A stretch of DNA of 64,000 nt from Desmonostoc muscorum LEGE 12446 (GTDB lineage Bacteria; Cyanobacteriota; Cyanobacteriia; Cyanobacteriales; Nostocaceae): positions 4,836,001 to 4,900,000 of the forward strand of contig NZ_JADEXS020000001.1 of NCBI RefSeq assembly GCF_015207005.2, given 5' to 3'. Position numbers and translations under genes: made by a program. Position 1 is the first letter of the stretch. Each line of letters opens with the position of its first letter. Of the stretch, positions 9,589-20,867 are shown in pieces. Under the pieces are notes generated by a model that had not been told where the DNA came from, did no database searches, and saw nothing but the letters and a program-made list of their open reading frames with translations.

Positions 9589-10194
9589 TTAAATAAACCC
9601 AATGCGATCAAGAGGCCAAAAGCGAAATGTTGCCCGACCAATGATATTTTTTCTGGGTAAAAAGCCCCAATAACGAGAGTCGTTACTGTCGTTGCGGTTA
9701 TCTCCCATGACAAAAAATTGGTCTTCTGGAACTTTCACTGGTTGAAACGGCTGATTTGCTGGTTCCGCAATGTAGTCTTCTGCTATGGATTGACCGTTGA
9801 GATAGACTTTGCCTTGAATAACACTAATTACCTCACCAGGCTGGCCAATCACTCGTTTGATGAAGGCTTGGTCTTTGGGATATCCTCGACGTTGTAGTTC
9901 TGCGGGTGGCCCAAAAACAATAATGTCTCCAGTTACGGGGGGGTGAAAATGATAGGAGATTTTTTCCACCACCAAGCGATCGCCTGTATGTAAGGTAGGT
10001 AACATCGAGTCAGAAGGTATGTAACGAGGTTCGGCGATAAAAGTCCGAATTAGGAGTGCCAAACATAAAGCGATCGCCACTAAAATTAGATTTTCCTGCC
10101 AACTACGCCATACTTTTAACGACGCACGCTCTTGCTTTGCATCACTTTCCTGAGGAATCATAGAAATTTTTAGCCAGTTAAAGAAGTGGAACAA
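9589..10194 (-). CDS. lepB: Signal peptidase I
   Basis: Membrane-bound serine/lysine protease that removes signal peptides from exported proteins. One transmembrane segment spans about 36-52. The catalytic serine is in SDSMLPTLHTGDRLVVEKIS (Ser63) and the general-base lysine is in AFIKRVIGQPGE (Lys113). The conserved box GDNRNDSNDSRYWG lies near the end. At 201 residues it has typical cyanobacterial length. An alternative ATG at 10161 (MIPQESD) would shorten it by 11 residues and is plausible. No gene is close upstream. Confidence 0.93.
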   Translation of the reverse strand: MFHFFNWLKISMIPQESDAKQERASLKVWRSWQENLILVAIALCLALLIRTFIAEPRYIPSDSMLPTLHTGDRLVVEKISYHFHPPVTGDIIVFGPPAELQRRGYPKDQAFIKRVIGQPGEVISVIQGKVYLNGQSIAEDYIAEPANQPFQPVKVPEDQFFVMGDNRNDSNDSRYWGFLPRKNIIGRATFRFWPLDRIGFI

Positions 10195-11496
10195 ATACCT
10201 TGATTATTTTGGCTTCAAAGGTATACTAATAAACAAGCTGAACTTTTCACCAATTAATACATAGATTAAATAATACATTTATTGCATCTACCAAAGCTAT
10301 GCAAGAGTGCTGAAAATAAACTATCGCTCGTTTCAAGTAACATAAGATAACGATTAGGATTCCTAGATAATTAAAAATCCTAATTCTAATTGCTGCAATT
10401 ATAAGGCAAGTTACTAGATAATTTTCAGTTTTGCTTCCTTCTGCTAAAAAAATTAGTTGCCGACTGTAAAGCTATATAGACAGTCGGTTTTTTCTGTGAG
10501 CAGCAAAAAAATTAACTGCGTCCAGTATAATTAGTCAAGAAACATTTGATTTAAATACAATGTTTAATGTTTTAATAGTTGTGTGACAGACTATTAAGAT
10601 TTTAACAAATTGTTGATAAAAATGCGAATTATTTAAGTAATTTTACGGTAACAAACCATATTAATTTGTAATATTAATGATGTATGAACCTCCTTAGTTA
10701 TCAAGAAGAACGATAGCAGATAAAAAGTCAGTGGCAATTTTGACTAAAATCTCACCATTAAAAATAGAGTTAATCTGCCAATAGAATTATTTTTGCTAAA
10801 CGAGTAAAAAGTATCTAGATTAACGACTAAGTGCCCCTTGGCAATGAGAAACTATATTTAAATAATTTCCGTCTAGTTGTTTGATAGAAATTATAAAGCA
10901 ACATTCTCTCCGTTGAAAATTTAATTTTTTCTTAAAAAGGAAGCGATGGCATTAGGCAGTAAAATATATTTTATTAATTTTATAACGACATAGTTGATTA
11001 GAGTCTTTTTTCAAAATACCTCACCCGTTGCTAATAGTTTTGTACATTAATTAAATAATTCACTAAGCTGTCAATCTAGAACTTTCCTATCAAATGTCTA
11101 ACCTGGAAAACATGCAACTTGTAGCCCTGACAGCTTAGCTAATGCAAAGGTATCCAATCTGAAAGCATAGTACTACTGTAGCTAGCAGCCAGGTGAGAGA
11201 ACAGTTAATTCAAAACTCTGATTAAGAAGATTTATATAGGAGGTGTGGTTAATCATCTAAATTATGCTCCTTCTTAGAGCTAGTGGACAGAATCCCTAAG
11301 TGCAGACTTTACTGCTTATAAGTGAGTTGAGATTCAACATCTAGTTTTTAGTGAAAGCTGTAGAATCTGTCTTCTCGATTCTAATGTTCAGAATTAATTA
11401 TACAAAGCAATCGGTTTTTAAATATCTAAAGAATTTTGTGCTAGAACTTACTGTCATATACGTAGCTGATGGTTTGATCGTTGAAGGAGCTATATA
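10195..11496. other. 1.3-kb AT-rich non-coding region
   Basis: No protein or known RNA gene was recognised in either strand. It is strongly AT-rich with only short open frames. The one clear structure is a plus-strand terminator-like hairpin at 10460-10493 without an assigned gene. The 3' part is presumably the promoter and leader of the polysaccharide deacetylase. Confidence 0.6.
10460..10493 (+). terminator. Orphan rho-independent-type terminator
   Basis: An 8-bp perfect stem (CCGACTGT at 10460-10467, ACAGTCGG at 10480-10487) with a 12-nt loop is followed directly by six T. No plus-strand coding gene ends nearby, so it may end an unrecognised small RNA. Confidence 0.65.
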
Positions 11497-12405
11497 GTGG
11501 AAAATAATAAGTCGTTTTTGTGGCCAGAAGGAATATTAATTGGGCTGCTTGCCTTGGGTGGTGTTTTTAGTGTTGGTTTGATGATGCTTCTGAGACCAAA
11601 TACTTCCGAAGCTCAGAGTAGACCAAATATCAATGTAAACAATGTATCTGCAAACACAGGAACTCAGCAGCGCATTGAGAAATTAAAGGGAGCGATGCTG
11701 ATGAGTTGGCAACAACAGGCACAAGTAAAAGGCGTCTCCTACCCCGTACCATCACGTTTTCAAGGGGCGATAGTTAAAGCGGCAAAACTGACTCAAGCAG
11801 AGAAAGTCATCGCTCTGACTTTTGATGATGGTCCTTGGCCTCAAACTACAAAGCAAGTACTAGATATCTTAAAATCAAATAACATTAAAGGGACATTTTT
11901 TGTTGTTGGGCAAAACCTGAAAAATTATCCAGAATTAGGAAAGGAAATTGTAGCTCAAGGTCATGTGATTGCCAACCATACTTGGCATCACTGGTATCAC
12001 GCCTTTAATCAACAAGCGGCTGCCTTTGAAATTGAGCGGACAACAGACTTAATTTATCAAGTTACAGGTGTTAAAACAACTTTGTTCCGGCCTCCTGGAG
12101 GTATGATGCACAACGGGCTAGTTGCTTATGCCAAAGGCCAAAAATATACTGTCGTAATGTGGTCAGCTGACTCCATAGACTACAAACTGCCAGCTGTCCC
12201 AAAGTTGATTAATAATGTAATTAAAGATTCAAAGCCTGGTGGCATTGTGCTAATGCATGATGGTGGTGGTAACCGTTCCAGAACTGTGCAAGCTTTACCG
12301 GAAATAATTAGTAACTTTAGAAATCAAGGCTATCGTTTTGTTACTGTTCCAGAACTTTTAGAAATTGAAGATACAGAAATAAAGTTGCTTGCTAACAAAA
12401 AATAA
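11497..12405 (+). CDS. Polysaccharide deacetylase (NodB-homology, CE4) with membrane anchor
   Basis: Predicted exported enzyme of carbohydrate esterase family 4, which deacetylates N-acetylated sugars such as peptidoglycan or chitin-like polysaccharide. The 302-residue protein has an N-terminal membrane segment (about 12-32). The NodB domain carries TFDDGP (108-113, catalytic and metal Asp110/Asp111), NHTWHH (metal ligands His161 and His165), LFRPPGG and a C-terminal VLMHDGGG motif. The start is GTG, preceded by GAAGGAGC. The substrate cannot be read from sequence. The gene stands alone, and a strong hairpin follows at 12521. Confidence 0.9.
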   Translation: MENNKSFLWPEGILIGLLALGGVFSVGLMMLLRPNTSEAQSRPNINVNNVSANTGTQQRIEKLKGAMLMSWQQQAQVKGVSYPVPSRFQGAIVKAAKLTQAEKVIALTFDDGPWPQTTKQVLDILKSNNIKGTFFVVGQNLKNYPELGKEIVAQGHVIANHTWHHWYHAFNQQAAAFEIERTTDLIYQVTGVKTTLFRPPGGMMHNGLVAYAKGQKYTVVMWSADSIDYKLPAVPKLINNVIKDSKPGGIVLMHDGGGNRSRTVQALPEIISNFRNQGYRFVTVPELLEIEDTEIKLLANKK

Positions 12406-12517
12406 TAATTATTAATTATAAGTTATTGGCCAACACTAAATTGACTAACAACTAAAATTATATTTTTTGGCTAAAATGCTAGATGGCAATCCTAATTGAT
12501 TTCGTTGAAGTTATAAC

Positions 12518-12560
12518 AAAGATCCCCGACTTCTATAACAAGTCGGGGATCTTTATTATT
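12518..12560. terminator. Strong hairpin, probable terminator after the deacetylase
   Basis: A perfect 12-bp stem (GATCCCCGACTT and its complement, 12521-12532 and 12540-12551) with a 7-nt loop, preceded by AAA and followed by TTTATTATT. It sits 115 bp past the deacetylase stop and could work in either direction. Confidence 0.7.
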
Positions 12561-12569
12561 TGTCAATAG

Positions 12570-12676
12570 ACCAATACGGTTCAGTTAAGGAAATTTATTT
12601 GTTAAGGCAGGCAGGGGAGGCAGGGGAAGCAGGGGAAGCAGGGGGAGAGAAAAAAGCTTAACTGAACTGTATTGGT
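12570..12676. mobile_element. MITE-like element, 107 bp
   Basis: The ends are 20-bp inverted repeats with one mismatch (ACCAATACGGTTCAGTTAAG at 12570; the complement at 12657-12676 reads CTTAACTGAACTGTATTGGT). The sequence CAATAG lies directly on both sides (12564-12569 and 12677-12682), as expected of a 6-bp target duplication. The interior has no open frame and contains GCAGGGGAGGCAGGGGAAGC-type repeats. It is too small to encode a transposase, so it would have to be mobilised in trans. I know of no name for it. Confidence 0.7.
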
Positions 12677-12701
12677 CAATAGACCTCTTGCAAAAGTCCC
12701 T

Positions 12702-12773
12702 AACACCCCACCCCCAACCCCTCCCCTTGGTAAGGGGAGGGGAGCGTTTGCTTCAGCAAATGCGGGGTGGGGT
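12702..12773. repeat. Composite multi-hairpin repeat
   Basis: The outer arms AACACCCCACCCC and GGGGTGGGGTT enclose two inner hairpins, CCCCTCCCCTTGG/TAAGGGGAGGGG and GCGTTTGC/GCAAATGC. The layout resembles dispersed cyanobacterial repeats; no gene is associated. Confidence 0.7.
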
Positions 12774-13042
12774 TCTTTATCGAACAGAATAGAGGCGTCA
12801 GTCGTCAGAATTCAGCAATGTTTTTTGACCGAAAAAGCGGATGAATAACCGGGTTTAAGACTCCCACCAAATTGAAAATTTGGTGGTCAACAAGACCTGC
12901 GCCGGTCCCAATCCCCGACTGATAGCGAAGCGTTAGCGAGTCTTCTCCCAAAGGGAGACGCCAAAGGCGAACGAGCGTCTTGATTCTGACTCCTGAATTC
13001 TGACTTCTGAATTCTTCTTCAATTTTGATTTATGCAAGAAGT

Positions 13043-16000
13043 CTAATGACTAGTAGTTACTAAACTGAACTCAGTTGTTTTGTTTTCAGGATTGGCTTGG
13101 GGACTATCAGCTTCAGAAGGCGGAACCAACTGCCAGAATTTCGGCAAAAATTCTTGCCAGTTTTGCAGAATTTTCTTCGCTTTTGGTGAACCAGTTCGTT
13201 CTACATGAGTTTTGATTAACTCTTGCAATTGGTTTGCACCCGCTTCGGTAATCACTCGCTGCATTTTGACAATTTCTGGGTTGACTAACTCAGGAAATGA
13301 ACCGTCTTCATCTAAAAAGTATGCCAGTCCACCAGTCATTCCAGCAGCTACGTTACGCCCTACTTTACCAAGAACGACAATTACACCACCAGTCATGTAC
13401 TCACAGCAGTGATCCCCAGCACCTTCAATCACTGCGATACCTTTGGAGTTTCTCACGGCAAAGCGTTCTCCTGCTAAGCCGTTGGCAAATAATGTCCCAC
13501 CAGTAGCGCCATAAAGACAGGTATTACCAACTATGACGTTTTGTGATGAATTATAAGTGGCATCAGATGGGGGTTTGATGATAATTTTGCCACCATGCAT
13601 TCCTTTGCCTACGTAGTCGTTTGCCTCTCCTTCCAAGGTGAGAATAATACCGGGGAGATTGAAAGCCCCAAAGCTTTGCCCAACACTACCTGTGAATTTG
13701 AGATGAATTTGTCCTTCAAAGCCACTGTCACCGTATTGGGAAGCGATCGCTCCTGCTAATCTAGTACCTACTGTTCTATCAGTATTGACTATGGAGAAGG
13801 TCTTGGTAATAGCAGATTGATTATCAATGGCAGCTTGAATGTCGGGATCGGCAAGGAATTTGTCATCTAAAACCACGCCGTTGCTGTGAACTTCTTCATG
13901 GACTAACCAGTTACGATTTTCTTTGCTATCTGGTAGCTGAAGTAAACAGTTGAGATTTAGCGATCGCGTTTTGGTAAGTTTTACCTCTGGACGCACTTTC
14001 AATAAATCTGCACGTCCAATGATTTCTGACAAAGAACGGTAGCCGAGTCGTGCTAACAAACTCCGCACTTCTTGGGCAATGAAGTAGAAGAAGTTGACAA
14101 CTTGTTCCGGTATTCCTGTAAACCGCTTGCGGAGTTCTTCTTTTTGAGTCGCAACACCCACAGGGCAGGTGTTCATGTGGCAAACTCGTGCCATGATACA
14201 GCCCTCAGCAATCATCGCAATGGAGCCGAAACCGAATTCTTCAGCACCCATCAATGCCCCGATGACCACATCCCAGCCACTCTTCAGTCCGCCATCAACG
14301 CGTAAAATCACGCGATCGCGCAAACTATTTTCCATCAAAACGCGATGCACTTCACTTAAACCAAGTTCCCAAGGTGAACCCGCATGTTTAATCGAACTGA
14401 GTGGCGATGCACCCGTACCACCATCATGACCAGAAATTTGGATAATATCAGCATTTGCCTTGGCTACACCCGCAGCGATCGTTCCAATACCGACTTCTGC
14501 AACTAGCTTCACCGACACTTTTGCTTTCGGGTTAATTTGGTGTAGGTCAAAAATCAGCTGTGCTAAGTCTTCAATGGAATAAATATCGTGGTGCGGTGGT
14601 GGCGAAATCAGCGTCACACCTGGCTTCGATCGCCTTAACATGGCAATATATTCACTCACCTTCGGTCCTGGAAGTTGTCCACCTTCCCCAGGCTTGGCAC
14701 CTTGGGCAATTTTAATTTCAATTTGCTTGGCGTTGACTAAATACTCTGGGGTGACACCAAAGCGTCCCGATGCAACTTGCTTAATGGCACTATAAGCGCG
14801 ATCGCCATTTCGCAATCCATTTAAATGAGGTAGGGTTGGCGAATGCCCTGATTCATCTACGTCATCCAAAACTGTATAGCGCACTGGATCTTCGCCGCCT
14901 TCCCCAGAGTTAGATTTGCCGCCAATGCGGTTCATGGCGATCGCTAAAGTTTCATGTGCTTCTCTTGACAAAGCGCCTAAAGACATGCCACCAGTACAGA
15001 AGCGGTGGACAATTTCAGATACCGATTCTACTTCTTCTATAGATATGGACGGGCGATCGCCTTGGAAATCTAGCAAGTCACGCAAAGCAGTTACTGGTCT
15101 GCCTTGGAGGTGTTTTTTGTAAACTTCGTAGTGGTCGTAGTTGTTGCCATCTAAAGCTTTATGCAGCGCCTTTACCATTTCTGGGCTATTCATGTGGTAC
15201 TCGCCCTTAGCACGGTACTGCACAAAGCCCAAGTTTTCTAATTTGTTGTTTGTCAGTTCTGGGAAAGCTTTGCTGTGGAAAGAAAGCACCTCCAGGGCGA
15301 GTTCGCTGACACTCAAACCGCCGATGCGGGAAGTGGTACCACGAAATCCCAGTTCGATTAAATCCCTACCGATGCCGATCGCTTCAAAAATTTGGGCTGC
15401 TTGATAGCTGGAGAGCAAGGAAATTCCCATCTTGGAGAGGATTTTCAGCAAACCCGACTCTACTGCTTTGCGATAATTTCCTAAAGCTTGCTCTAGGATG
15501 AGGGTGGGTATTTTTTTCCCCTCCATTAATTTTTGAGTTCTGGGATCGGACCACCAATCGCGCACTGTGTCCAAAGCCATATACGGACAAACTGCACCAG
15601 CACCGTAGCCAATGAGACAAGCAAAGTGATGAGTACTCCAGCATTGGGCAGTATTGACAATCAGGGATGTTTTCATCCGCAACCCTTCCCGAATCAGGTG
15701 GTGATGGACGGCGCCGACTGCTAGTAGGGGAGGAATGTAAGTGTATTCTGTGCTAATACTGCTATCACTTGGGCGGTCGCTTAATATTAAAATCTTTGCA
15801 CCTGCCCGCACTGATTCAGCGGCTTGTGCTTGTAAAGACTCGACGGCAGCTTTTAATCCTTCTGGACCGGTGGCGATCGCAAATAAAGTTGATAACTCGG
15901 CTGTGGCAAATCCTGACAGCTTAATCGCCTCTAATTCTGCCTCGTTCAACACCGGCGACTCAAGTTTCAGTCTCCGGGCATATTCTGGCTTTGGATCTAA

Positions 16001-17761
16001 TAAGTTACCCCGTTCACCCAACTCGACTTTCAAAGACATCACCAGCTTTTCCCGTAGGGGATCGATCGCCGGATTGGTTACCTGAGCAAAACGCTGTTTG
16101 AAATAGTCATAAAGCAAGTGTGGTTTTTCTGACAATACTGCTAGGGGAATATCATCTCCCATGCAGAAAGTCGGTTCTGATCCGGCGATCGCCATTTGTT
16201 CGATCACCATGTCCACATCTTCTGTGGTGTAACCGAAGGCAGTTTGACGCTGAAGTAAGGTTTGTTTGTCAATCGTCAATAGACCTTGGTCATTTGTCGA
16301 TTGTCCTTTGCCATTGCCATTTCCATTTGATGTGTGACTAATGGCCAATGACTTTAATTCTTGACGGTACTGTTGCAGCCATTCTCCATAGGGATGCTGC
16401 TTAGCGATGCGCTGTTTTATATCCCAATTTTTCAGCACCTCATGATTTTCTAAATCCACGGCAATCATTTGCCCTGGTCCTAGTCTACCTTTCTCTATAA
16501 TCTTGGCTTCTGGGAAGTCTATTACTCCAGCTTCGGAAGCTACAACAATGTAGTCATCTTCGGTAATCAGGTAACGAGCTGGTCTTAAGCCATTGCGATC
16601 TAGTGTCGCCCCAACTTTTTGACCATCACTGAATACTAAAAGTGCCGGGCCGTCCCATGCTTCTTGCAAACCGCTGTAATATTCGTAGAAATCAACAATT
16701 TCCGGATAGTCATTTAAAGAAGGCTGATTTTTGTAAGCCTCTGGAACCATAATCATTAAGGCTTCCAAGGGGCTGCGTCCAGAACGCACCAGCAATTCCA
16801 GCACATTATCTAAAGTAGCTGAATCGCTGTTGTCAATGTGAACTAATGGCTTGAGTTCGTTGATGCGAGTCTCTTTTAAAGAACCTGCACCCATAGCCCA
16901 TACTGGATGATTTAAGGTAGCTTCTCGTGCCATCATCCAGTTGATGTTACCCAATAAGGTATTGATTTCGCCATTGTGACCCAAAAGCCGCATTGGTTGG
17001 GCTAGCGGCCATTTGGGCATCGTGTTGGTGCTGAAGCGACGATGGTAGACAGCAAAGGCACTTTTGTAAAGTGGATTTTTTAAATCTTGATAAAATTCTC
17101 CCAATACAGCAGAACGCACCATGCCTTTGTAGACAATTGTCCGGCTTGATAAGGAGCAAATATAAAATTCTTCTGAAATATTATTTGCAAGTTTACTAAT
17201 TCGGCGGCGGGTAATATATAGTTCTCGTTCTAGTTCATCGCCGCTTTTGTCAACGGACGCTAACAAAACTTGCTCAATTTGGGGTTGATTTTCTCTTGCT
17301 TGTACCCCCAGCAAATCAGGTTGCACCGGTACTACTCGCCATCCCAGTACAATCAATTTTTCTTGTGCAGCTATTTCCTCAACTGCTGCCCTAGCTTTTT
17401 GTGCTGCTTGTTGGTCTTGTGGTAAGAATATCATCCCCACAGCTGTATTGTTGGTAGATGAAAATTCCTTTTTTCTTTGGGCAAATTCTTCTTGAAACAA
17501 CTCCCAAGGAATTGCTGTCAATAGTCCCGCACCATCGCCAGAGTCTTGGTCAGCGCTACAACCCCCCCGGTGTTCTAAGCAGGTCAAAGCAGCTAAAGCT
17601 TTTTCGACAATTTCGTGGCTGGCATGATTTTGACGATGAGCAATAAAACCCACACCACAGGCATCTCGTTCCTCTACTAACCACCTTTGCCCCTGACAGG
17701 TATTTATTGAGTCAATATCCGCTGTGATTTTCTGGTCTTGATTCATCGATTGATTATTCAT
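13043..17761 (-). CDS. gltB: Glutamate synthase large subunit, probably ferredoxin-dependent (glsF type)
   Basis: Converts 2-oxoglutarate and glutamine to two glutamates, the second step of GS-GOGAT nitrogen assimilation. The 1,572-residue protein starts with a short propeptide before the N-terminal nucleophile Cys35 (ERDACGVGF) of the class II amidotransferase domain. A central domain, an FMN-binding synthase domain ([37 protein letters not shown]) and a 3Fe-4S cluster loop ([15 protein letters not shown]) follow, then a C-terminal GXGXG beta-helix. No gltD-like small subunit lies next to it, which fits the ferredoxin-dependent enzyme. An unusual Asn/Gly-rich insert near residues 472-498 comes from an intergenic-type repeat. 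Confidence 0.93.
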   Translation of the reverse strand: MNNQSMNQDQKITADIDSINTCQGQRWLVEERDACGVGFIAHRQNHASHEIVEKALAALTCLEHRGGCSADQDSGDGAGLLTAIPWELFQEEFAQRKKEFSSTNNTAVGMIFLPQDQQAAQKARAAVEEIAAQEKLIVLGWRVVPVQPDLLGVQARENQPQIEQVLLASVDKSGDELERELYITRRRISKLANNISEEFYICSLSSRTIVYKGMVRSAVLGEFYQDLKNPLYKSAFAVYHRRFSTNTMPKWPLAQPMRLLGHNGEINTLLGNINWMMAREATLNHPVWAMGAGSLKETRINELKPLVHIDNSDSATLDNVLELLVRSGRSPLEALMIMVPEAYKNQPSLNDYPEIVDFYEYYSGLQEAWDGPALLVFSDGQKVGATLDRNGLRPARYLITEDDYIVVASEAGVIDFPEAKIIEKGRLGPGQMIAVDLENHEVLKNWDIKQRIAKQHPYGEWLQQYRQELKSLAISHTSNGNGNGKGQSTNDQGLLTIDKQTLLQRQTAFGYTTEDVDMVIEQMAIAGSEPTFCMGDDIPLAVLSEKPHLLYDYFKQRFAQVTNPAIDPLREKLVMSLKVELGERGNLLDPKPEYARRLKLESPVLNEAELEAIKLSGFATAELSTLFAIATGPEGLKAAVESLQAQAAESVRAGAKILILSDRPSDSSISTEYTYIPPLLAVGAVHHHLIREGLRMKTSLIVNTAQCWSTHHFACLIGYGAGAVCPYMALDTVRDWWSDPRTQKLMEGKKIPTLILEQALGNYRKAVESGLLKILSKMGISLLSSYQAAQIFEAIGIGRDLIELGFRGTTSRIGGLSVSELALEVLSFHSKAFPELTNNKLENLGFVQYRAKGEYHMNSPEMVKALHKALDGNNYDHYEVYKKHLQGRPVTALRDLLDFQGDRPSISIEEVESVSEIVHRFCTGGMSLGALSREAHETLAIAMNRIGGKSNSGEGGEDPVRYTVLDDVDESGHSPTLPHLNGLRNGDRAYSAIKQVASGRFGVTPEYLVNAKQIEIKIAQGAKPGEGGQLPGPKVSEYIAMLRRSKPGVTLISPPPHHDIYSIEDLAQLIFDLHQINPKAKVSVKLVAEVGIGTIAAGVAKANADIIQISGHDGGTGASPLSSIKHAGSPWELGLSEVHRVLMENSLRDRVILRVDGGLKSGWDVVIGALMGAEEFGFGSIAMIAEGCIMARVCHMNTCPVGVATQKEELRKRFTGIPEQVVNFFYFIAQEVRSLLARLGYRSLSEIIGRADLLKVRPEVKLTKTRSLNLNCLLQLPDSKENRNWLVHEEVHSNGVVLDDKFLADPDIQAAIDNQSAITKTFSIVNTDRTVGTRLAGAIASQYGDSGFEGQIHLKFTGSVGQSFGAFNLPGIILTLEGEANDYVGKGMHGGKIIIKPPSDATYNSSQNVIVGNTCLYGATGGTLFANGLAGERFAVRNSKGIAVIEGAGDHCCEYMTGGVIVVLGKVGRNVAAGMTGGLAYFLDEDGSFPELVNPEIVKMQRVITEAGANQLQELIKTHVERTGSPKAKKILQNWQEFLPKFWQLVPPSEADSPQANPENKTTEFSLVTTSH
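16267..16350 (-). repeat. In-frame repeat insertion inside glutamate synthase
   Basis: On the coding strand this stretch reads as the GTCATTAGTCA / CAATTGTCAATTG-type spacer repeat common between Nostoc genes, here interrupted by AATGGAAATGGCAATGGC. It encodes [18 protein letters not shown] and adjacent residues, which do not look like the surrounding conserved protein. The frame is kept. Confidence 0.6.
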
Positions 17762-18514
17762 ACCCTGTACCTGAACTATTGAGTTACCAATTTTGCCACT
17801 ACTTATGAGAAAAAATTTTCAATTCAGCGATGCAGAAACACATCAGCACTGAATTTTAGGGAAAAAAAATTTTAACTTCGGTTTTACTTTTTAGTTAACC
17901 TGTGTTAAAATAGTTACGTATTTTTTATGTATTTATGCAGTTGTTAGACAAGCTAATTTAGCCAAGACATTGTTATTGCCCTGACATTTTCTTTTTTATA
18001 TTGTGAAGCTAAGTCTTTTCTCAATTCCCTTGTTCCAGATGCACACTACTTATTCATAGAGCCTGTCTTGGCTTACCTAAAACATAATTAAAACAGAAAG
18101 CTGCGCTAGGTTTGAAAATCAAAATTATCCCGATACGGCAATAAAATCAGCGTATTACAATATATACTCATTTGACAATTCCCAAAAATTCCTCTTGATC
18201 CAGTTGCCACCTCTCTCACTAGTAATTACACTCCACTGAAGTAGGAAGAGTTGCAACTAGCAGTGAGGATTGAATATCTTAATCCAGTTTTGATAACTAA
18301 GACTACCGTGTATGGTGTGATTGGTATTAGTGCCAGTTACAACACTTGGTTACAGTCGCTTAGGCGGCTAAATTGCTGTTTCTTTTTAAAAGAGATAACA
18401 ATCCAATATATACATTATCATGTTTTTCCGCCAAATAAATGATGTTTTTGATATTTGCAAATAATTAGTTAGTTTATACCTTGGGTGATAGTTTTGAAAA
18501 ATACCTAGTAAATT
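17762..18514. other. Divergent intergenic region between gltB and the glycosidase-like gene
   Basis: 750 bp, AT-rich, with no convincing gene. A GTAACTATTTTAAC word on the gltB strand near 17900-17913 resembles half of an NtcA site (GTA-N8-TAC) but lacks the second half, so no operator is called. A short open frame at 18251-18442 lacks a ribosome-binding site. Confidence 0.5.
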
Positions 18515-20566
18515 ATGGTAAAAATGCCGAATTGTTGCCAACAACAATACTCCAGTGTTATTTCACTGATTGGGAATAGTAGGTTTATCCGAGCTAGTGT
18601 GTCACCAATAGTTTTGATAGCGGTGTGCTTAGCTACTACCTATGGTAACGCCCAGGAGTCCCCTAAAAATAGTAAACCAATACCAAGGTTAATTTCACAG
18701 TCACCGACATCTCCAATACCCGCGGTGCGATCGCCTTCTGTTGGTAATCAAATATCCCTCAATGGGCGTACCTTACCAGGAACTTGGTTGCAGCGGACTG
18801 GAAAATCTGGTCAAATCACGACTCATCTCAGTGACGGCGCATTCCGGCAATTATTTGGAGTAAATTTTTTAAACAGTAGCAACTGGACTAGGCAACCAAT
18901 ACAGTGGTTTTCTTCGGTGAGCAACCCATTAGTTTTAAGCACTACCTTACTAAAGGGATATCGCTATCTGGATATTACTAATTTTGCTCAAACAGCTGGA
19001 TGGCAGATCCAAGCCAATGGTAACACCTTAGCGATCGCCACCCCGAAAGCACAAGTCACAAACATTGTTCAAAGCCAGCAACCTTCAGACGCAAGTGTTA
19101 CTTCCTTGCAACCAACTCGAATTCTTGTCGATTTAAATCGTCCAACTCCCTGGCAAGTTGCACAAGGATCAACTGTTAAAACAATTCCGACTCCATCCCT
19201 CGATCCAGACACACCACCACCCAAATCGACTACACCAGCGAATCGAGAGTGGACAGTTACCCTGGATGCAATAGCCGATCCCGTTTTAATAGAACGCTAT
19301 ACTCCCCAGCCACCACCAACAGCACCACCAACATCATTACCAGATATACTCAAACAATTATCGCCAGCAACACCACCAGTATTACCAGATCCAGAACCAC
19401 TAATTCAAAAAGTGGAAGTGGTGAAAAACCAAACCATTATTCGTCTGAGTGTTCCCTTTGGCCTATCGCCTCAAGTTAGTACTGTAGCAGACCCCCATCG
19501 CCTGATTATCGATATTCGATCCGATCCTCTAGAAGAGCGGGATATTACTTGGGCACCGGGATTGCGCTGGCGACAGCATTATATGAATTTAGGCACAGAA
19601 CGCTTTCCAGTGGTTTGGTTAGAAGTTAATCCCCGGAGAGTTGGGCTAACGTTGAAACCGATGTGGGTTAGCCCTGATACACTTATAGGTACTGCTCCCT
19701 TAATCCAAACAGCACAACGCTACTTAGCAGTAGCTGGAATTAATGGTGGTTATTTTAACCGTAATAATAGATTGCCCTTGGGTGCGATTCGCCGAGATGG
19801 TCAGTGGTTATCAGGGCCTATTCTCAACCGAGGAGCGATCGCCTGGAATGATTCTGGTCAATTTTACTTTGGCCGCCTCACCTTAGAAGAAACTTTAATC
19901 ACTGCAAATAACCAGCGCTTACCAATTCTCTTTCTTAATAGTGGGTACGTCCAGAGTGGTATTGCTCGTTATACCCGTGCTTGGGGAGCAACTTACACAC
20001 CTCTAACCGACAACGAAGTTATCCTGGTGGTACAGAAAGACCAAATTACTAATCAATTACCAGGCGGCAAAGTTGGTGAGCAGGCGATTCCTATTCCCCA
20101 GGATGGCTACCTGCTAACGTTACGCGCCAGCGCTACTGCTAGTGCCTCACAATTACCTATTGGTACCGCACTCAGTATTTCCAGCGCTACTGCTCCCGCT
20201 GATTTTAGTCGTTATCCCCACATTATCGGAGCAGGACCGCTATTAATCCAAAATCGTCAAATTGTCCTTGATGCCAAAGCCGAAAAATTCAGCAACGCCT
20301 TTATTGCAGAAAAAGCTATTCGTAGCGGTATTTGCACAACACCAACAGGCACACTGATGATTACTGCCACTCATAATCGTGTCGGCGGTTATGGCCCTAC
20401 ATTGGCAGAACATGCCCAAATAATGCAACAGATGGGGTGTGTGGACGCTCTAAATTTGGACGGTGGTAGTTCTACCAGCCTTTACTTAGGAGGACAACTA
20501 CTTGACCGTTTCCCCAGTACCGCTGCTCGTGTCCACAATGGCATTGGTATTTTCCTGCAAAAATAA
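18515..20566 (+). CDS. Exported phosphodiester glycosidase (NAGPA-domain) family protein
   Basis: Protein of 683 residues. The N-terminus has a hydrophobic export signal (about 30-48, ending AQESP). It is followed by a Pro/Thr-rich linker around 210-295 and a beta-rich segment with AMIN-like character (VVKNQTIIRLSVPFGLSPQV). The C-terminal half is a NAGPA/DUF2233 phosphodiester glycosidase domain, with GINGGYFNRNNRLPLGAIRR, GAGPLLIQNRQIV and the diagnostic end LNLDGGSSTSLYLGG. The family hydrolyses or binds sugar phosphodiesters; the substrate here is unknown. The ATG at 18515 lacks a clear ribosome-binding site, and 18524 is an alternative. Confidence 0.85.
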   Translation: MVKMPNCCQQQYSSVISLIGNSRFIRASVSPIVLIAVCLATTYGNAQESPKNSKPIPRLISQSPTSPIPAVRSPSVGNQISLNGRTLPGTWLQRTGKSGQITTHLSDGAFRQLFGVNFLNSSNWTRQPIQWFSSVSNPLVLSTTLLKGYRYLDITNFAQTAGWQIQANGNTLAIATPKAQVTNIVQSQQPSDASVTSLQPTRILVDLNRPTPWQVAQGSTVKTIPTPSLDPDTPPPKSTTPANREWTVTLDAIADPVLIERYTPQPPPTAPPTSLPDILKQLSPATPPVLPDPEPLIQKVEVVKNQTIIRLSVPFGLSPQVSTVADPHRLIIDIRSDPLEERDITWAPGLRWRQHYMNLGTERFPVVWLEVNPRRVGLTLKPMWVSPDTLIGTAPLIQTAQRYLAVAGINGGYFNRNNRLPLGAIRRDGQWLSGPILNRGAIAWNDSGQFYFGRLTLEETLITANNQRLPILFLNSGYVQSGIARYTRAWGATYTPLTDNEVILVVQKDQITNQLPGGKVGEQAIPIPQDGYLLTLRASATASASQLPIGTALSISSATAPADFSRYPHIIGAGPLLIQNRQIVLDAKAEKFSNAFIAEKAIRSGICTTPTGTLMITATHNRVGGYGPTLAEHAQIMQQMGCVDALNLDGGSSTSLYLGGQLLDRFPSTAARVHNGIGIFLQK

Positions 20567-20867
20567 GAAATTGGCGATTGGGGATTAGGGATTGAGGACT
20601 GTGCATTGGGCATTCGTTATTCCCCTCATCTCCCCAGTCCCCAGTCCCTTTTTAAAGTTTACAACAAGCTGCCCTTTTGCTTGATGAAGACTTAATGTAG
20701 ACCTAAAAGTTTTAATAGTAATGGTTTACACCATAACGTTTAGTTTTGTTATCTTTAGCAAGGTGCTAGAAAATTCCTGATTTTCAAGGTTGCAAGATAG
20801 CGCCAAATTTTTTCATCAATAGTTCTAAGAGTACCCACGGTTTGTTATGTCTCCAAATGAGGTAACT

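Larger units (their letters stand above)
12406..13042. other. Intergenic region packed with hairpins and a MITE-like element
   Basis: No gene was recognised. In order it contains: a 12-bp perfect hairpin (12521-12551); a 107-bp element with terminal inverted repeats (12570-12676); a composite G/C-rich hairpin cluster (12702-12773); a 10-bp hairpin (12864-12886); and a dispersed-repeat composite at about 12905-12985 (words such as AGCGAAGCGTTAGCGAGTC and GGGAGACGCCAAAGGCGAAC). Confidence 0.75.

Noticed and set aside
17880..17925. NtcA operator upstream of glutamate synthase
   Set aside because: GTAACTATTTTAAC has only one half of GTA-N8-TAC and no well-placed -10 box.
18251..18442. 63-codon open frame upstream of the glycosidase-like gene
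   Set aside because: No ribosome-binding site, no recognisable domain, and composition like the surrounding spacer.
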